From Anaeromyxobacter sp. (GTDB taxonomy: Bacteria > Myxococcota > Myxococcia > Myxococcales > Anaeromyxobacteraceae): DNA of 64,000 nt. A program made the position numbers and the translations under genes. Numbering within the stretch: position 1 is the stretch's first letter; every line of letters starts with the position of its first letter. The notes beneath the pieces are model-generated. The model had not been told where the DNA came from and did no database searches. It saw nothing but the letters and a program-made list of their open reading frames with translations. This document shows positions 9,106 through 18,052 of this stretch, one piece after another. The stretch spans positions 1,178,001 through 1,242,000 of the forward strand of contig JADKCZ010000001.1 of assembly GCA_016718565.1 (NCBI GenBank), written 5' to 3'.

Positions 9106-9549
9106 ATGATCGGGCCAGCCGGAGAGGACGCGAGACCCGTGAGACACGCCGCCAGGCCCACCGCCGCCACCCTGCTGGACGGCCTCGAGGTTCCCGCCTT
9201 CCTGTGCCGGCCCGACGCCGGCGTGGTGGCCGCCAATGGCCCGGCCGGCGCGCTGCTGGCGGGCTGGGCTCGCGCCCCCTTCGACCGCCCGGCCGGCGAG
9301 CTGATGGGCTGCCTCAACGCCCGCGACGCCGGCTGCGGCCGCGGGCCGCGCTGCGCCCAGTGCCCGGTGCGCGCGGCCATCGCCGCCGCCATCGCCGGCG
9401 GGCGGGTGGACCGGGTGCCGGTGGCCATGGTGCTGGTGCGCGACGGCGCCCCGTGCCGGGTCGAGCTCCGCGTCTCGGCGTCGCCGGCGGAGGACGACGG
9501 CCAGGCGCTGGCGCTCCTGACGCTCGAGCCGGCGGAGTGGGTGCGGTAG
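9106..9549 (+). CDS. small stand-alone PAS-like protein with Cys cluster
   Basis: This protein has up to 147 residues. LLDGLEVPAFLCRPDAGVVAAN starts a PAS-like fold. It is followed by GELMGCLNARDAGCGRGPRCAQCPVR, a Cys-rich motif seen in PAS domains of sensor kinases. It has no output domain, so it could be a single-domain sensor or partner protein. The ATG at 9106 has only a weak ribosome-binding site. GTG at 9139, with GGAGAGG 11 bases upstream, may be the real start and would remove 11 residues. The stop lies 5 bases before the next gene. Whether the cysteines bind a metal is not known. Confidence 0.65.
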   Translation: MIGPAGEDARPVRHAARPTAATLLDGLEVPAFLCRPDAGVVAANGPAGALLAGWARAPFDRPAGELMGCLNARDAGCGRGPRCAQCPVRAAIAAAIAGGRVDRVPVAMVLVRDGAPCRVELRVSASPAEDDGQALALLTLEPAEWVR

Positions 9550-9554
9550 CAGGC

Positions 9555-11477
9555 GTGGCGCTGCCGCCCCTCCTCGCGCTGCTGGTCGCCGCCGCCCCGG
9601 CCACGTTCGCGCTCGACCTGGGCGGCCCGGTGCTGCGGCTGGCGGTGGGCCTGGAGGTGCGCGCGGCGCCCGGCGCCGCCCACGGGCCGGACCGGGCTGG
9701 CCCGGAGGGACCCGGCGGGGCGGGCCCCGCGGCCGCCGATCTGGCGCTGCCGCTCACCTGGCGGACCGAGCCGGACGGGGCGCTGGTCGGCCTGGCGCAG
9801 GCGCCGGCCCTGGACGCGGAGGTCCGCCTGGCGCCGCGCCCGGGCGGTGCCAGGCGGCTCTCGGTGCGGCTGCGCTGGCGGCGCGCCGCCGGGCTGGAGC
9901 GGGCCGCGCTGCGCCTCGGCTGGGCCGGCGCCTGGCCCGGCGCGGTGGGGCGCGACCTCAGGGCGAGGCCGCTCGATCGGCCGGTCCGCACCGGCCGGGG
10001 GACGCCGCTCCTGGCCTGGGCCGGTCCGGCGCTGCTCACCGGCGGGCCGGGGCTGGTGGCCGCCGCGCTGGCCGCCACGCCGCGGGACGACGGGCTCACC
10101 GCCACGCTCTACCTCGACGACGCGGCCGAGCGCCCCTTCGCCACCTACCGCGACTGCCTGGAGGCGCTGCCCCGCCTCGACGGGCAGGCGGCGCGGAGCT
10201 ACGCCGGCCTGGAGCGCAAGCGCCCCTGGCCGCTGGCGCAGCGCCTCCCGGGGCAGGAGGACCACCTGGAGGCCACCCTCTGGCCGCGGGCGCCCGGCGG
10301 GGCCGGGCCGCTGGTCCCGCTGCGCTGGCCGCGAGGCGCCGGCGCGGCGGTGGTGCTCACCGACCACGCCGACCGGACCGAGGCGGGCGCCCTGCGCGCC
10401 GTGCTGTACGGCCACTCCGACCCCCGCGCCGAGGGCGGCGCCGGGGCCGGGCTGCTGGGGCGCGGCCTGGCCGTGACGCGGAGCTTCTTCGCCTGGCCCG
10501 GGCCAGGCACGCTGGCGGATCCGGCCACCGCGGCGCTGGCCTGGCGGCTGGCGGCCGCCGGCTCCGAGGTGGCGCTCCACTCCGTCAGCGAGGGGCGGGA
10601 CGACCGGGCGCAGGTCGCGGCCGGGCTCGAGGCGGCGGCCCGATGGGCCCCGGCGGTCTGGATCGACCACGAGCCGTACGTGAACTGCGAGGCGCTGTCG
10701 GCGCGCGGCGCCACCGGCGGCGCCCCGGGCATCACCGACCTGCTGGTGGAGGGCGGCGTGCGGTGGGGCTGGGCGGCCGGTGACGTGGCCGGTTTCCGGC
10801 GGGTGGAGGCGGCCGACCTCTTCGCCGCGGCGCCGCCCGGCGCGCCCTGCCCGGTGCTCTACCCCCTGCCAGGCGAGCCCGGGCTCTGGCTCTTCCAGAC
10901 CAGCTTCTTCTACGCGCCCCCGGCCGAGCTGGCGGCGGCCCTCTCCGACGAGGCCCTGGCGCGGCTGGAGCGGGACCAGGGGCTCTTCGTGGGCCACACC
11001 TACCTGGGCGCTGGTCCGGCCAGCACCCGCGGGGCGCAGGCCGAGGCCCGGCTGGCGGTGCGGCGGGCGCCCGGCGGCGGGCTGGAGGTGGCCCCGGACC
11101 TCGACGAGGCCTTCGCCCGCCTGGCCAGCCACGCGGCGGCCGGCCGGCTGGTCTCGCTGCCCTGGTCCGACGCCGGCGACCGGCTGCGGGCCCTCGGCGA
11201 GGTGGAGGTCCGCTACCGGTCGGACGGCGCCGCCGAGGTGGTGAACCACGGAGCGCACGGGCTCGAGGGGCTGACCCTGGCGGCGCCGGTGCCCGGCCTC
11301 GACTGGTGGGTGGACGGCCGTCCAGCCGCCGCGGATCCGGCCGGCGCGCGGCTCTGGTTCGACCTGCCGGCGGGGGCCACGAGGGTCGTCAGCGCCACGC
11401 TGCTGGGGGGCGCAGTGCCGCTGGTCATGACCCCGACCCCGTCGCTGGACTCCTGGGCCACGCCCGGCGCACCCTGA
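9555..11477 (+). CDS. secreted protein with polysaccharide-deacetylase-like core
   Basis: This 640-residue exported protein starts at GTG 9555 with a signal peptide (ALPPLLALLVAAAPATFA). The first about 260 residues form a beta-rich region. The core has deacetylase-like elements: VVLTDHADRTEAGALRAVLYG (a possible metal-binding Asp/His pair), GSEVALHSVSEGRDDRAQ (a His after an Asp/Glu-containing strand) and APAVWIDHEPYVNCEA. The order fits a NodB-like barrel, but the classical H-x3-H motif is not obvious, so the enzyme class is tentative. A beta-sandwich-like C-terminal part (about 555-640) follows. It is closely followed by a GNAT gene (9-base gap). Confidence 0.5.
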   Translation: MALPPLLALLVAAAPATFALDLGGPVLRLAVGLEVRAAPGAAHGPDRAGPEGPGGAGPAAADLALPLTWRTEPDGALVGLAQAPALDAEVRLAPRPGGARRLSVRLRWRRAAGLERAALRLGWAGAWPGAVGRDLRARPLDRPVRTGRGTPLLAWAGPALLTGGPGLVAAALAATPRDDGLTATLYLDDAAERPFATYRDCLEALPRLDGQAARSYAGLERKRPWPLAQRLPGQEDHLEATLWPRAPGGAGPLVPLRWPRGAGAAVVLTDHADRTEAGALRAVLYGHSDPRAEGGAGAGLLGRGLAVTRSFFAWPGPGTLADPATAALAWRLAAAGSEVALHSVSEGRDDRAQVAAGLEAAARWAPAVWIDHEPYVNCEALSARGATGGAPGITDLLVEGGVRWGWAAGDVAGFRRVEAADLFAAAPPGAPCPVLYPLPGEPGLWLFQTSFFYAPPAELAAALSDEALARLERDQGLFVGHTYLGAGPASTRGAQAEARLAVRRAPGGGLEVAPDLDEAFARLASHAAAGRLVSLPWSDAGDRLRALGEVEVRYRSDGAAEVVNHGAHGLEGLTLAAPVPGLDWWVDGRPAAADPAGARLWFDLPAGATRVVSATLLGGAVPLVMTPTPSLDSWATPGAP

Positions 11478-11486
11478 GGCACCGCC

Positions 11487-11951
11487 ATGGAGCTCCGCCC
11501 CGCCACCGCCGCCGACCTCCCCGCCCTGGCGACCGGGCTGGCGCGCCTGCCGCTGCTGGTCCGCTACGGGCGGAGCGAAGGGCGCATCGCCCTCGACCTG
11601 ACCGCGGCGCTGGCGCGCGGCGACGGGCTGCTGCTGGCGGTGGAGGCGGGACGTCCAGCCGGGCTGGCCTGGTACCTGCGGGACGGGACCTTCGGCCTGG
11701 GCGGCTACCTCCGGCTCATGGCCGTGCTGCCCGAGGCGCAGGCCCGCGGCGCCGGCGCCGCGCTGCTGGCGGCCTTCGAGGCCGAGGTGGCGGCCAGGTG
11801 CGCCCACGCCTTCCTGCTCTGCTCCGACTTCAACGAGGCGGCGCAGGGCTTCTACGAGCGGCACGGCTGGAGCCGGGTGGGCGCCCTCCCGGGGCTGGTG
11901 CTGCCGGGGGTCGGGGAGCTGGTCTACTGGAAGCGGGTGCGCCCGATCTGA
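11487..11951 (+). CDS. GNAT-family N-acetyltransferase
   Basis: This 154-residue acetyltransferase opens with MELRPATAADLPALATGL. It contains a central strand with LAWYLRDGTFGLGGYLRLMA, then the acetyl-CoA pyrophosphate loop AVLPEAQARGAGAALLAAFE (the R/Q-x-x-G-x-G/A pattern), and the late FNEAAQGFYERHGWSRVGAL with Tyr/His near the acceptor site. The substrate is unknown. It starts 9 bases after the secreted deacetylase-like gene, so the two are probably co-transcribed. Confidence 0.88.
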   Translation: MELRPATAADLPALATGLARLPLLVRYGRSEGRIALDLTAALARGDGLLLAVEAGRPAGLAWYLRDGTFGLGGYLRLMAVLPEAQARGAGAALLAAFEAEVAARCAHAFLLCSDFNEAAQGFYERHGWSRVGALPGLVLPGVGELVYWKRVRPI

Positions 11952-11982
11952 GGTGCCCGTGTCGGGCCGGCCCGGCCGCGGC

Positions 11983-12684
11983 TCACGGCCCGACCAGCCG
12001 GAGCACCAGGTCCAGCCCGTGCACCGCGCCGCGGGTGCGCGGGAGGAGCAGGGTGCGGATGCCCAGCTGGGCCGCGCCGGCGTCGTCGCGGGCGCTGTCG
12101 CCCACCATGAGGGCGCGGCCCGGGGCGACGCCCAGGGCCGAGAGCGCCCGCTCGAAGATGGGCGCGTGCGGCTTCACGGCGCCCACCTCGAAGGAGAGGA
12201 GCACCGCGTCGAACAGCCCGGCCATCCCGCCGCGCTCCAGCACGCTGCGCACGTCGACGCCCACGTTGGAGATGAGGGCCAGCTTCAGGCCGCGCCGCCT
12301 GAGCTCGCGCAGCACCGGCAGGGCGTCGTCGTAGGGGATCCAGGTCTCGAGCATGACCTGGTAGAGGGCCTGGGACAGCGCCGGGTCCACCTCGGGGAGG
12401 CGGGCCACCAGGGTATCGTAGACCTCCCGGTGGCGCCGCGAGGACAGGTCGCGCTGGTTGTGCGGGTCGACCTCCAGCACGTGCTCCCAGATGCGGTCGA
12501 CCCAGGCGGCCAGCCGGTCGGCGCGGGCCGGCCCCAGGGTGTCTCGCGCCGTCGCGGGGCGGGCCGCGTGCCGCCAGGCCAGCTCCAGCCAGGCGTGCGG
12601 GTCTCCCTGGTCCACCAGGGTGGCGTGGAAGTCGAAGAGCACCGCCTCGAAGGGGCCCGGCTCGTCGAGCGCGCGGAGCGTCAC
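11983..12684 (-). CDS. HAD-superfamily hydrolase
   Basis: This 233-residue haloacid-dehalogenase-type hydrolase has motif I VLFDFHATLVDQ (nucleophile Asp near residue 18), motif II LALISNVG, motif III VGAVKPHAPIF (Lys), and motif IV ALMVGDSARDDAGAAQ. A helical cap lies between motifs I and II. The second acidic residue of motif I, normally Asp in phosphatases, is His here, which is unusual and may change its catalysis or substrate. It is followed by a minus-strand gene 34 bases upstream, so it may be the last gene of a two-gene unit. Confidence 0.85.
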   Translation of the reverse strand: MTLRALDEPGPFEAVLFDFHATLVDQGDPHAWLELAWRHAARPATARDTLGPARADRLAAWVDRIWEHVLEVDPHNQRDLSSRRHREVYDTLVARLPEVDPALSQALYQVMLETWIPYDDALPVLRELRRRGLKLALISNVGVDVRSVLERGGMAGLFDAVLLSFEVGAVKPHAPIFERALSALGVAPGRALMVGDSARDDAGAAQLGIRTLLLPRTRGAVHGLDLVLRLVGP

Positions 12685-12718
12685 GGCGCGCCCCCGCCGC
12701 GCCGGCCAGCGCCGCGGG

Positions 12719-13942
12719 TCATCCGGCGTCCGGCCGCGCCACCAGCACGTCGGCCGGGAGCCGCAGCTCGATCTGCTGCTCGCCCTCGCCGCGCACCAGG
12801 ACGCGCTGGCGCGCCACCCGCGGCGGGGCGCCGGCCTCCTGCAGGAGCACCAGCGTGTAGACGCCGGCCGGGACGCGGGTCAGCACGCCCCCCGCGCCGG
12901 GCTCGGGGAAGAAGATGGCGTCGCTGCCGAGCAGCGCCGGGAGGGAGGCCGGGGCGGGCACCGGGCCGGCCACCAGCACGGCCTGGCCGGGCACCGGGGC
13001 CCCCGAGGCGCCGAGCGCACGGACGCGGACGGTGGCGCCACCGGCCGGCTCGCGCAGGTCGGCGCGCGACACGGCCCCGCTGGCCACCTCCACGGCGCGG
13101 GCCGGCAGGCGCGCGGCCCCGCCCCCGCCCAGGCCGGCGAAGAGCAGGTACCGCCCCGGCTCCAGGGCGGCCAGCAGGAAGAAGCCCTCGTCGTCGGTGA
13201 CCGTCTCGAAGGCGTCGTCGCCGGCGCTGGTGAGGGCCAGCACGGTGGTGCCCGGCAGCGGGGCCCCGGCGGCGCGGCGCAGCGTGCCGGAGATGGCGCC
13301 GGTGAGGCGGGGGCCACCCGGCGCGCGGGCCGGCCCCGACGCCGGCGCGGGAGTCGGGCCGGTGGCGCGGTGGATCGGGGCGTCCCGCGGGGAGGCCTGG
13401 TCGCGCGGGGCGCGCGGCGCGGGGAGGGGCTGGGCCAGGTAGGGCGCCCGGGCGATGGCGCGGTTGGGCGCGCGCAGGGTCGGGATGCGCGGCCCGCTGC
13501 GGACCTGGCCGGGCTCCGGCGGCTCGTCTCCGGTGGACGGCCGGTCGGAGAAGATGGCCGCGTTGGCGGCCTCCTGCGCGCGCTGGCGCTCGAGGTCGCG
13601 CTGCGCCGCGCTGCGCCGATCGGCGCCGGCGGATGGTGGCTCGCCGTGGCCGTCGCGGTGGGCCGGGGGTGCGGTCGGGGTCGCGGTCGGGGTCGCGGTC
13701 GGGGTCGCGGTCGGGGTCGGGGTCGCGGTCGGGGTCGGGGTCGCCGCCTCCGCCCCGTGGCCGGCCTCGGCGTGGGTCGGGGTGGTGACCGCCGCTGGCG
13801 CGGCCGGGGCGTGGGCCACCTGCTCGGCGGCGGGCGGTGGCGGCGGGGGGGCGGCCAGGAACCGCTTCCAGGCCAGGAAGCCCAGCAAGCCGGCCAGCAG
13901 CACCGAGGTGGCCACCATGGCGGGGATGAGCGCGCGCTTCAT
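12719..13942 (-). CDS. membrane-anchored carboxypeptidase-regulatory-like protein with Thr-Pro linker
   Basis: This 407-residue protein starts at ATG 13942 after a strong GAGGAGG ribosome-binding site. A single N-terminal membrane anchor (about 5-27) is followed by a Pro/Ala-rich segment and a repetitive Thr-Pro/Thr-Ala linker (about 70-93) encoded by a hexanucleotide array. A long disordered part comes next, and then at about 233-400 a carboxypeptidase-regulatory-like beta-sandwich (GAISGTLRRAAGAPLPGTTV, then ETVTDDEGFFLLAALEPG) and further Ig-like strands. It is probably a periplasmic or envelope protein with no enzyme domain that I can see; binding partner unknown. Confidence 0.72.
   Translation of the reverse strand: MKRALIPAMVATSVLLAGLLGFLAWKRFLAAPPPPPPAAEQVAHAPAAPAAVTTPTHAEAGHGAEAATPTPTATPTPTATPTATPTATPTAPPAHRDGHGEPPSAGADRRSAAQRDLERQRAQEAANAAIFSDRPSTGDEPPEPGQVRSGPRIPTLRAPNRAIARAPYLAQPLPAPRAPRDQASPRDAPIHRATGPTPAPASGPARAPGGPRLTGAISGTLRRAAGAPLPGTTVLALTSAGDDAFETVTDDEGFFLLAALEPGRYLLFAGLGGGGAARLPARAVEVASGAVSRADLREPAGGATVRVRALGASGAPVPGQAVLVAGPVPAPASLPALLGSDAIFFPEPGAGGVLTRVPAGVYTLVLLQEAGAPPRVARQRVLVRGEGEQQIELRLPADVLVARPDAG
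13671..13746. repeat. hexanucleotide array inside the linker of the carboxypeptidase-regulatory-like gene
   Basis: About 12 units of GGTCGG/GGTCGC in the plus-strand sense. On the coding (minus) strand they are read as ACC-CCG and ACC-GCG, giving Thr-Pro and Thr-Ala repeats. The array belongs to the same family as the arrays at 19295, 38348, 40020 and 49438. Confidence 0.85.
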
Positions 13943-14126
13943 GTGACCTCCTCTCGGCGGGCCGTCCAGGAGCGGCCGGGGAGGACAGGTTAGCCGTTCG
14001 GCGCGCCCCCGGGCCACCCCGTTCCCCGGCGACGTCAGGAAAGCGAGGAGCCGGAGCGCCCGCTCCCGCGGACCCCCCGGCTCCAGTGGCGACCACCAGA
14101 GCGGCCCCGCGGGGCCGCCTGCGCCG

Positions 14127-14804
14127 CTACTTCACGATCTCGAGGAGCTCCACCTCGAAGTCGAGGGTGGCGCCGGGCGGGATGTCGCCGCCCGCGCCGC
14201 GGTCGCCGTAGGCGATGGCCGCCGGGCAGACCAGGCGGGCCTTGCCGCCCACCTTCATCTTCTGCACGCCCTCGGTCCAGCAGGGGATGACGCCGTTGAG
14301 CGGGAAGGTGGCCGGACCGCCGTGCTTCTCGGAGGCGTCGAACACCTTGCCGTCGGTCAGCTTGCCCTTGTAGTTCACCTTCACCTGGTCGGTCACCGCC
14401 GGCGCGGCGCCGGTGCCCTCCTTGACCGGGATGTAGATCAGGCCGGAGGCGGTCTTGACCGCGCCCGGCTCCTTGGCGGCCTTCTCCAGGTACTCGCCGC
14501 CCGACTTCTGGGCGGCGGCGCCGGCGGCGGCGCGGCGCGCCAGGGCCAGCTTCTGGATGTCGTTCTGCTTCTCCTCCAGCTTCACCTCCGCCTTGTTGCC
14601 CGCGGCGTCCTTGATGCCGGCCAGGACCAGGTCCAGCTCGGCCGGGGTGAAGGCGAAGGTCTCCAGGCTCTTGTGGATGGCCACGCCCACCGCGTAGACG
14701 GTCTTGTCGTCGTCGGTCTTGAGCGCCGGCTTCGGCGGGGCCGAGGGGGCGCAGGCGGCGAGGAGCAGGGAGGCGGCGAGGGTGGCGGTGAGGGCGGTCT
14801 TCAC
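14127..14804 (-). CDS. FKBP-type peptidyl-prolyl isomerase lipoprotein
   Basis: This 225-residue lipoprotein has the signal peptide MKTALTATLAASLLLAAC, with the lipobox Cys at 18. A helical dimerisation/N-domain (about 30-110; VYAVGVAIHKSL, then AEVKLEEKQND) precedes a C-terminal FKBP domain (about 115-225). The FKBP domain has VKVNYKGKLTDGKVFDAS, PLNGVIPCWTEGVQKMKVG and IPPGATLDFEVELLEI, which match FkpA/Mip-type proteins. It acts as a folding helper attached to a membrane in the periplasm. A short palindrome lies downstream (14101-14118, GCGGCCCC/GGGGCCGC) without a T-run. Confidence 0.92.
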   Translation of the reverse strand: MKTALTATLAASLLLAACAPSAPPKPALKTDDDKTVYAVGVAIHKSLETFAFTPAELDLVLAGIKDAAGNKAEVKLEEKQNDIQKLALARRAAAGAAAQKSGGEYLEKAAKEPGAVKTASGLIYIPVKEGTGAAPAVTDQVKVNYKGKLTDGKVFDASEKHGGPATFPLNGVIPCWTEGVQKMKVGGKARLVCPAAIAYGDRGAGGDIPPGATLDFEVELLEIVK

Positions 14805-14877
14805 TGGTGAGTCTCCATTGGGTGGGGACGGCAGGGGCGGGGAGTGGATACCGCGGAGGCCCCCCGCCCGTCGAGCC

Positions 14878-16773
14878 CTAGTCCTCCAGGGTCGAGACGT
14901 CGCCCTCGGGCAGCCCCTGGGCGCGCGCCTTGAGGACCCGCCGCATGATCTTGCCGGACCGGGTCTTGGGCAGGGTGTCCACGAAGGTGACCTTCTCCGG
15001 CTTGACGATGGGGCCCATGTGCGTGGCCACGTGGTTGCGCACCTCCTCGGCCAGATCGTCGGAGGCCACGCGCCCCTGCCGCAGCACGCAGTAGCAGTGG
15101 ATGGCCTGGCCCTTCACCTCGTGCGGCAGGCCGATGACCGCCGCCTCGGAGACGGCCGGGTGCGACACCAGCGCGCTCTCCACCTCGGCGGTGCCGAGCC
15201 GGTAGCCGGAGACCTTGATGACGTCGTCGGTCCGGCCGATGACCCAGAAGTAGCCGTCCTTGTCGCGCTTGGCCGAGTCCCCGGCGCAGTACATGCCAGG
15301 GTAGGTGGTCCAGTAGGTCTTGGCCCAGCGCTCGGCGTCCTTGTAGATGGTGGTGGCCATGGCCGGCCAGGGCTTCTTGAGGACCAGGAAGCCCTCCTCG
15401 CCGTCCGCCACCGCGGCGCCCTTCTCGTCGAGCACCACCGCCTCCTGCCCGAAGAACGGCTTGGCGGCAGAGCCCGGCTTGAGCGGCATCGACGGGACCG
15501 GCGTGATCTGGAACATGCCGGTCTCGGTCTGCCACCAGGTGTCCATGATGGGGCAGCGGCCGCGGCCGATCTCGCGGTGGTACCACTTCCACGCCTCGGG
15601 GTTGATGGGCTCACCCACCGAGCCGAGCAGCCGCAGGGTGGAGAGGTCGTGGCGGGCCGGCCACGAGGCGCCGAAGCGCATCAGGCCGCGGATGGCGGTG
15701 GGGGCGGTGTAGAGGATGGTGATGCCGTACTTCTCGACCAGCGACCACCACTTGTTGGGGTACGGGTAGGTGGGGGCCCCCTCGTACATGAAGGTGGTCG
15801 CGCCGCACAGCAGCGGGGCGTAGACGATGTAGCTGTGGCCGGTCACCCACCCCGGATCGGCGGCGCACCAGTAGCGGTCCTCGTCCTTCATGTCGAAGAC
15901 GTACTTCAGGGTGGCGTGGATGCCGGTCATGTAGCCGCCGTGGCCGTGGGTCAGCCCCTTCGGCTTCCCGGTGGTCCCCGACGTGTAGAGGATGTAGAGG
16001 GGGTCGTTCGAGTCCATCACCTCGGTGGGGCAGCTGCCGGTGGCCAGCGGCAGCTTCATGAGCTCGTGGTACCAGTAGTCGCGGCCGGCCTCCATGCGGA
16101 TCTCGTGGGCGGTGCGCTGCACCACGATGACGGTCTCCACGGTGGGGCACTTGCGGACGGCGTCGTCCACGATCTTCTTCAGCTCCACCACCTTGCCGTT
16201 CATGAAGCCGCCGTCGGCGGTGACCACCACCTTCGACTCGGAGTCCTCGATGCGCCCCTGCAGCGCGTCCACCGAGAACCCGCCGTAGACCACCGAGTGG
16301 ATCGCGCCGATCTTGGCGCAGGCCAGCATGGCGATGACGATCTCCGGGATGCGCGGCATGTAGATGGTGACGCGGTCGCCCTTCTTCACGCCCATGGCCT
16401 TGAGGACGTTGGCGAACTTGCAGACGTCCCGGTTGAGCGCGAAGTACGAGTAGGTGCGGACCTCGTTCCGCTCGCCCACCCAGATGAGCGAGAGCTTGTT
16501 CTTGCGCCAGGTGCGCTGGTGGCGGTCCAGGGCGTTGTGCACGATGTTGCACTGCGCGCCCTTGAACCACTGGAAGAAGGGCTTCTTGGAGTCGTCGAGC
16601 ACCTTGTCCCACTTGCGGTACCACTCGAGCTCCTCGGCCTCGGCCCCCCAGAAGCCCTCCAGGTCCGCCGAGGCGCGCGCCGCGACCTCGTCCCAGCTCT
16701 TGACGCGGGCCTGCGCGACGACCTCGGCCGTCGGGTAGAAGACCTCGCCTTCCAGCTGGGGCTTGGTGGGCAT
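14878..16773 (-). CDS. acs: acetyl-CoA synthetase
   Basis: This 631-residue enzyme activates acetate with ATP and CoA through acetyl-AMP. The start ATG at 16773 is preceded by AAAGGAG. Motifs in order: GDRVTIYMPRIPEIVIAMLA, the phosphate-binding loop YILYTSGTTGKPKGLTHGHGG, GEPINPEAW, DTWWQTETGM, GRTDDVIKVSGYRLGTAEVE and the C-terminal PKTRSGKIMRR, whose Lys is the usual acetylation site. The length is close to the usual 650. The 300-base gap upstream probably carries the promoter. Confidence 0.96.
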   Translation of the reverse strand: MPTKPQLEGEVFYPTAEVVAQARVKSWDEVAARASADLEGFWGAEAEELEWYRKWDKVLDDSKKPFFQWFKGAQCNIVHNALDRHQRTWRKNKLSLIWVGERNEVRTYSYFALNRDVCKFANVLKAMGVKKGDRVTIYMPRIPEIVIAMLACAKIGAIHSVVYGGFSVDALQGRIEDSESKVVVTADGGFMNGKVVELKKIVDDAVRKCPTVETVIVVQRTAHEIRMEAGRDYWYHELMKLPLATGSCPTEVMDSNDPLYILYTSGTTGKPKGLTHGHGGYMTGIHATLKYVFDMKDEDRYWCAADPGWVTGHSYIVYAPLLCGATTFMYEGAPTYPYPNKWWSLVEKYGITILYTAPTAIRGLMRFGASWPARHDLSTLRLLGSVGEPINPEAWKWYHREIGRGRCPIMDTWWQTETGMFQITPVPSMPLKPGSAAKPFFGQEAVVLDEKGAAVADGEEGFLVLKKPWPAMATTIYKDAERWAKTYWTTYPGMYCAGDSAKRDKDGYFWVIGRTDDVIKVSGYRLGTAEVESALVSHPAVSEAAVIGLPHEVKGQAIHCYCVLRQGRVASDDLAEEVRNHVATHMGPIVKPEKVTFVDTLPKTRSGKIMRRVLKARAQGLPEGDVSTLED

Positions 16774-17068
16774 CTCGGTGCTCCTTTCGGCTGCGTGGCG
16801 GCGGCGCGCAGCGGCGGCGCGCAGGATCAGGGGGATGGGTCCGGGGACCGAGGACGTTAACAAACGCCACCTCCACCTCCAAGCACCCACATGGCGCCCG
16901 CCCCGGCCAGGCGCCGCCCGGGCCCGTGGTCCTGGCCTCTCCGGCCCGGTGCGGCCTGGACGGCGGGGTGGGGTCGCGCCGGGCGGCCGCCGCCGTTCAC
17001 GCGGGGTCGCAGCGGCGCGTCGCCGCCGCGGATTCGACCCGGGGATCCCGCGCGGGTATCCTGCCGCC
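16774..17068. other. intergenic region between acs and LD-carboxypeptidase
   Basis: This 295-base divergent region must hold promoters for both acs (minus) and the LD-carboxypeptidase (plus). An AT-rich patch GTTAACAAACG near 16856 stands out in the GC-rich background and is a plausible promoter or regulator site for acs. No gene or RNA structure that I recognise is present. Confidence 0.4.
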
Positions 17069-18049
17069 GTGATCCGCCCTCCGCCGCTCGTGCCCGGTGA
17101 CGTGGTCCGGGTGGTGGCCCCGTCGAGCCCCTTCGACCCGGCGCCCTTCGAGGCCGGGCTGGCGGTGCTGCGCGATCGGCTGGGGCTGCGGCCGCGCCAC
17201 CGCGCCGACCTGTCGTCCCGCACCGGCTACCTGGCCGGCGGCGACGCCCGGCGCCTGGAGGAGTGGCGCGAGGCGGTCGGGGACGCCGAGGCGCGGGCCA
17301 TCTTCTGCGCCCGCGGCGGCTACGGCGTGATGCGCCTGCTGCCCCACCTCGACCCGGCGCCGCTGCTGGCCCGCCCCAAGATCCTGGTGGGCTTCTCCGA
17401 CGTGACCGCCCTGCACGCCCTGCTCAACCGCGCCGGCCTGGCCACCGTGCACGGGCCGGTGGTGACGCAGCTGGGGCGCGCCCCCGACGACGCCATCGAG
17501 CACCTGGCCGCGCTGCTCACGGGGCGGGCCCCGCCCGCCGGCCCGTGGTCCGCGCCGGCGCCGGGGGCCGGACTGGTCGGCACCGCCACGCTGGTGCCGG
17601 GCCGCGCCTCGGGGCCGCTCCTGGGCGGCTCGCTCACGCTGCTGGCCGCCCTGTGCGGCACGCCGTACCTGCCCCCGCTCGACGGCGCCATCCTGGTGCT
17701 GGAGGACGTGGGCGAGCGCCCCTACCGGCTCGACCGCACCCTGACGCAGCTGCGCCTGGCCGGCGCGCTCGACCACCTGGCCGGCGTGGCGGTGGGCCAG
17801 CTCACCGCCTGCGACGACGGCGACGGCGCCGCCGCCGAGGTGGTGCGCCAGCTGGTGCGGGCCCTCGGCGTGCCGGCCATCGAGGGGCTGCCGGTGGGCC
17901 ACGAGGACCGCAACCTGGCCCTGCCGCTCGGTCCGCGGGCCACCCTGGTGGCGCCCGGACCCGGCGAGGAGGGGCCGCCGCGCCTGCTCTTCGACGAGGG
18001 GGCCACCGCCACCCCGCCGCCCACGCGCCTGGCCCCGCGGGAGGCCTGA
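17069..18049 (+). CDS. LD-carboxypeptidase (peptidase family S66)
   Basis: This 326-residue enzyme is expected to cleave the terminal D-Ala from murein tetrapeptides during peptidoglycan recycling. It starts at GTG 17069 (IRPPPLVPGDVVRVVAPSSP, the typical LdcA opening). The S66 elements are AIFCARGGYGVMRLLPHLD, KILVGFSDVTALH with the nucleophile Ser, GGSLTLLAALCGTPYLP, ILVLEDVGERPYRLDR with the Glu, and the late His in GLPVGHEDRNLALPLG. It ends 3 bases before the beta-lactamase-fold gene, with mpl further downstream. The three form a coherent cell-wall recycling run. Confidence 0.92.
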   Translation: MIRPPPLVPGDVVRVVAPSSPFDPAPFEAGLAVLRDRLGLRPRHRADLSSRTGYLAGGDARRLEEWREAVGDAEARAIFCARGGYGVMRLLPHLDPAPLLARPKILVGFSDVTALHALLNRAGLATVHGPVVTQLGRAPDDAIEHLAALLTGRAPPAGPWSAPAPGAGLVGTATLVPGRASGPLLGGSLTLLAALCGTPYLPPLDGAILVLEDVGERPYRLDRTLTQLRLAGALDHLAGVAVGQLTACDDGDGAAAEVVRQLVRALGVPAIEGLPVGHEDRNLALPLGPRATLVAPGPGEEGPPRLLFDEGATATPPPTRLAPREA

Positions 18050-18052
18050 CCG

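Noticed and set aside
14101..14118. Terminator after the FKBP lipoprotein gene
   Set aside because: The palindrome has no T-run on either strand, so termination is not supported.
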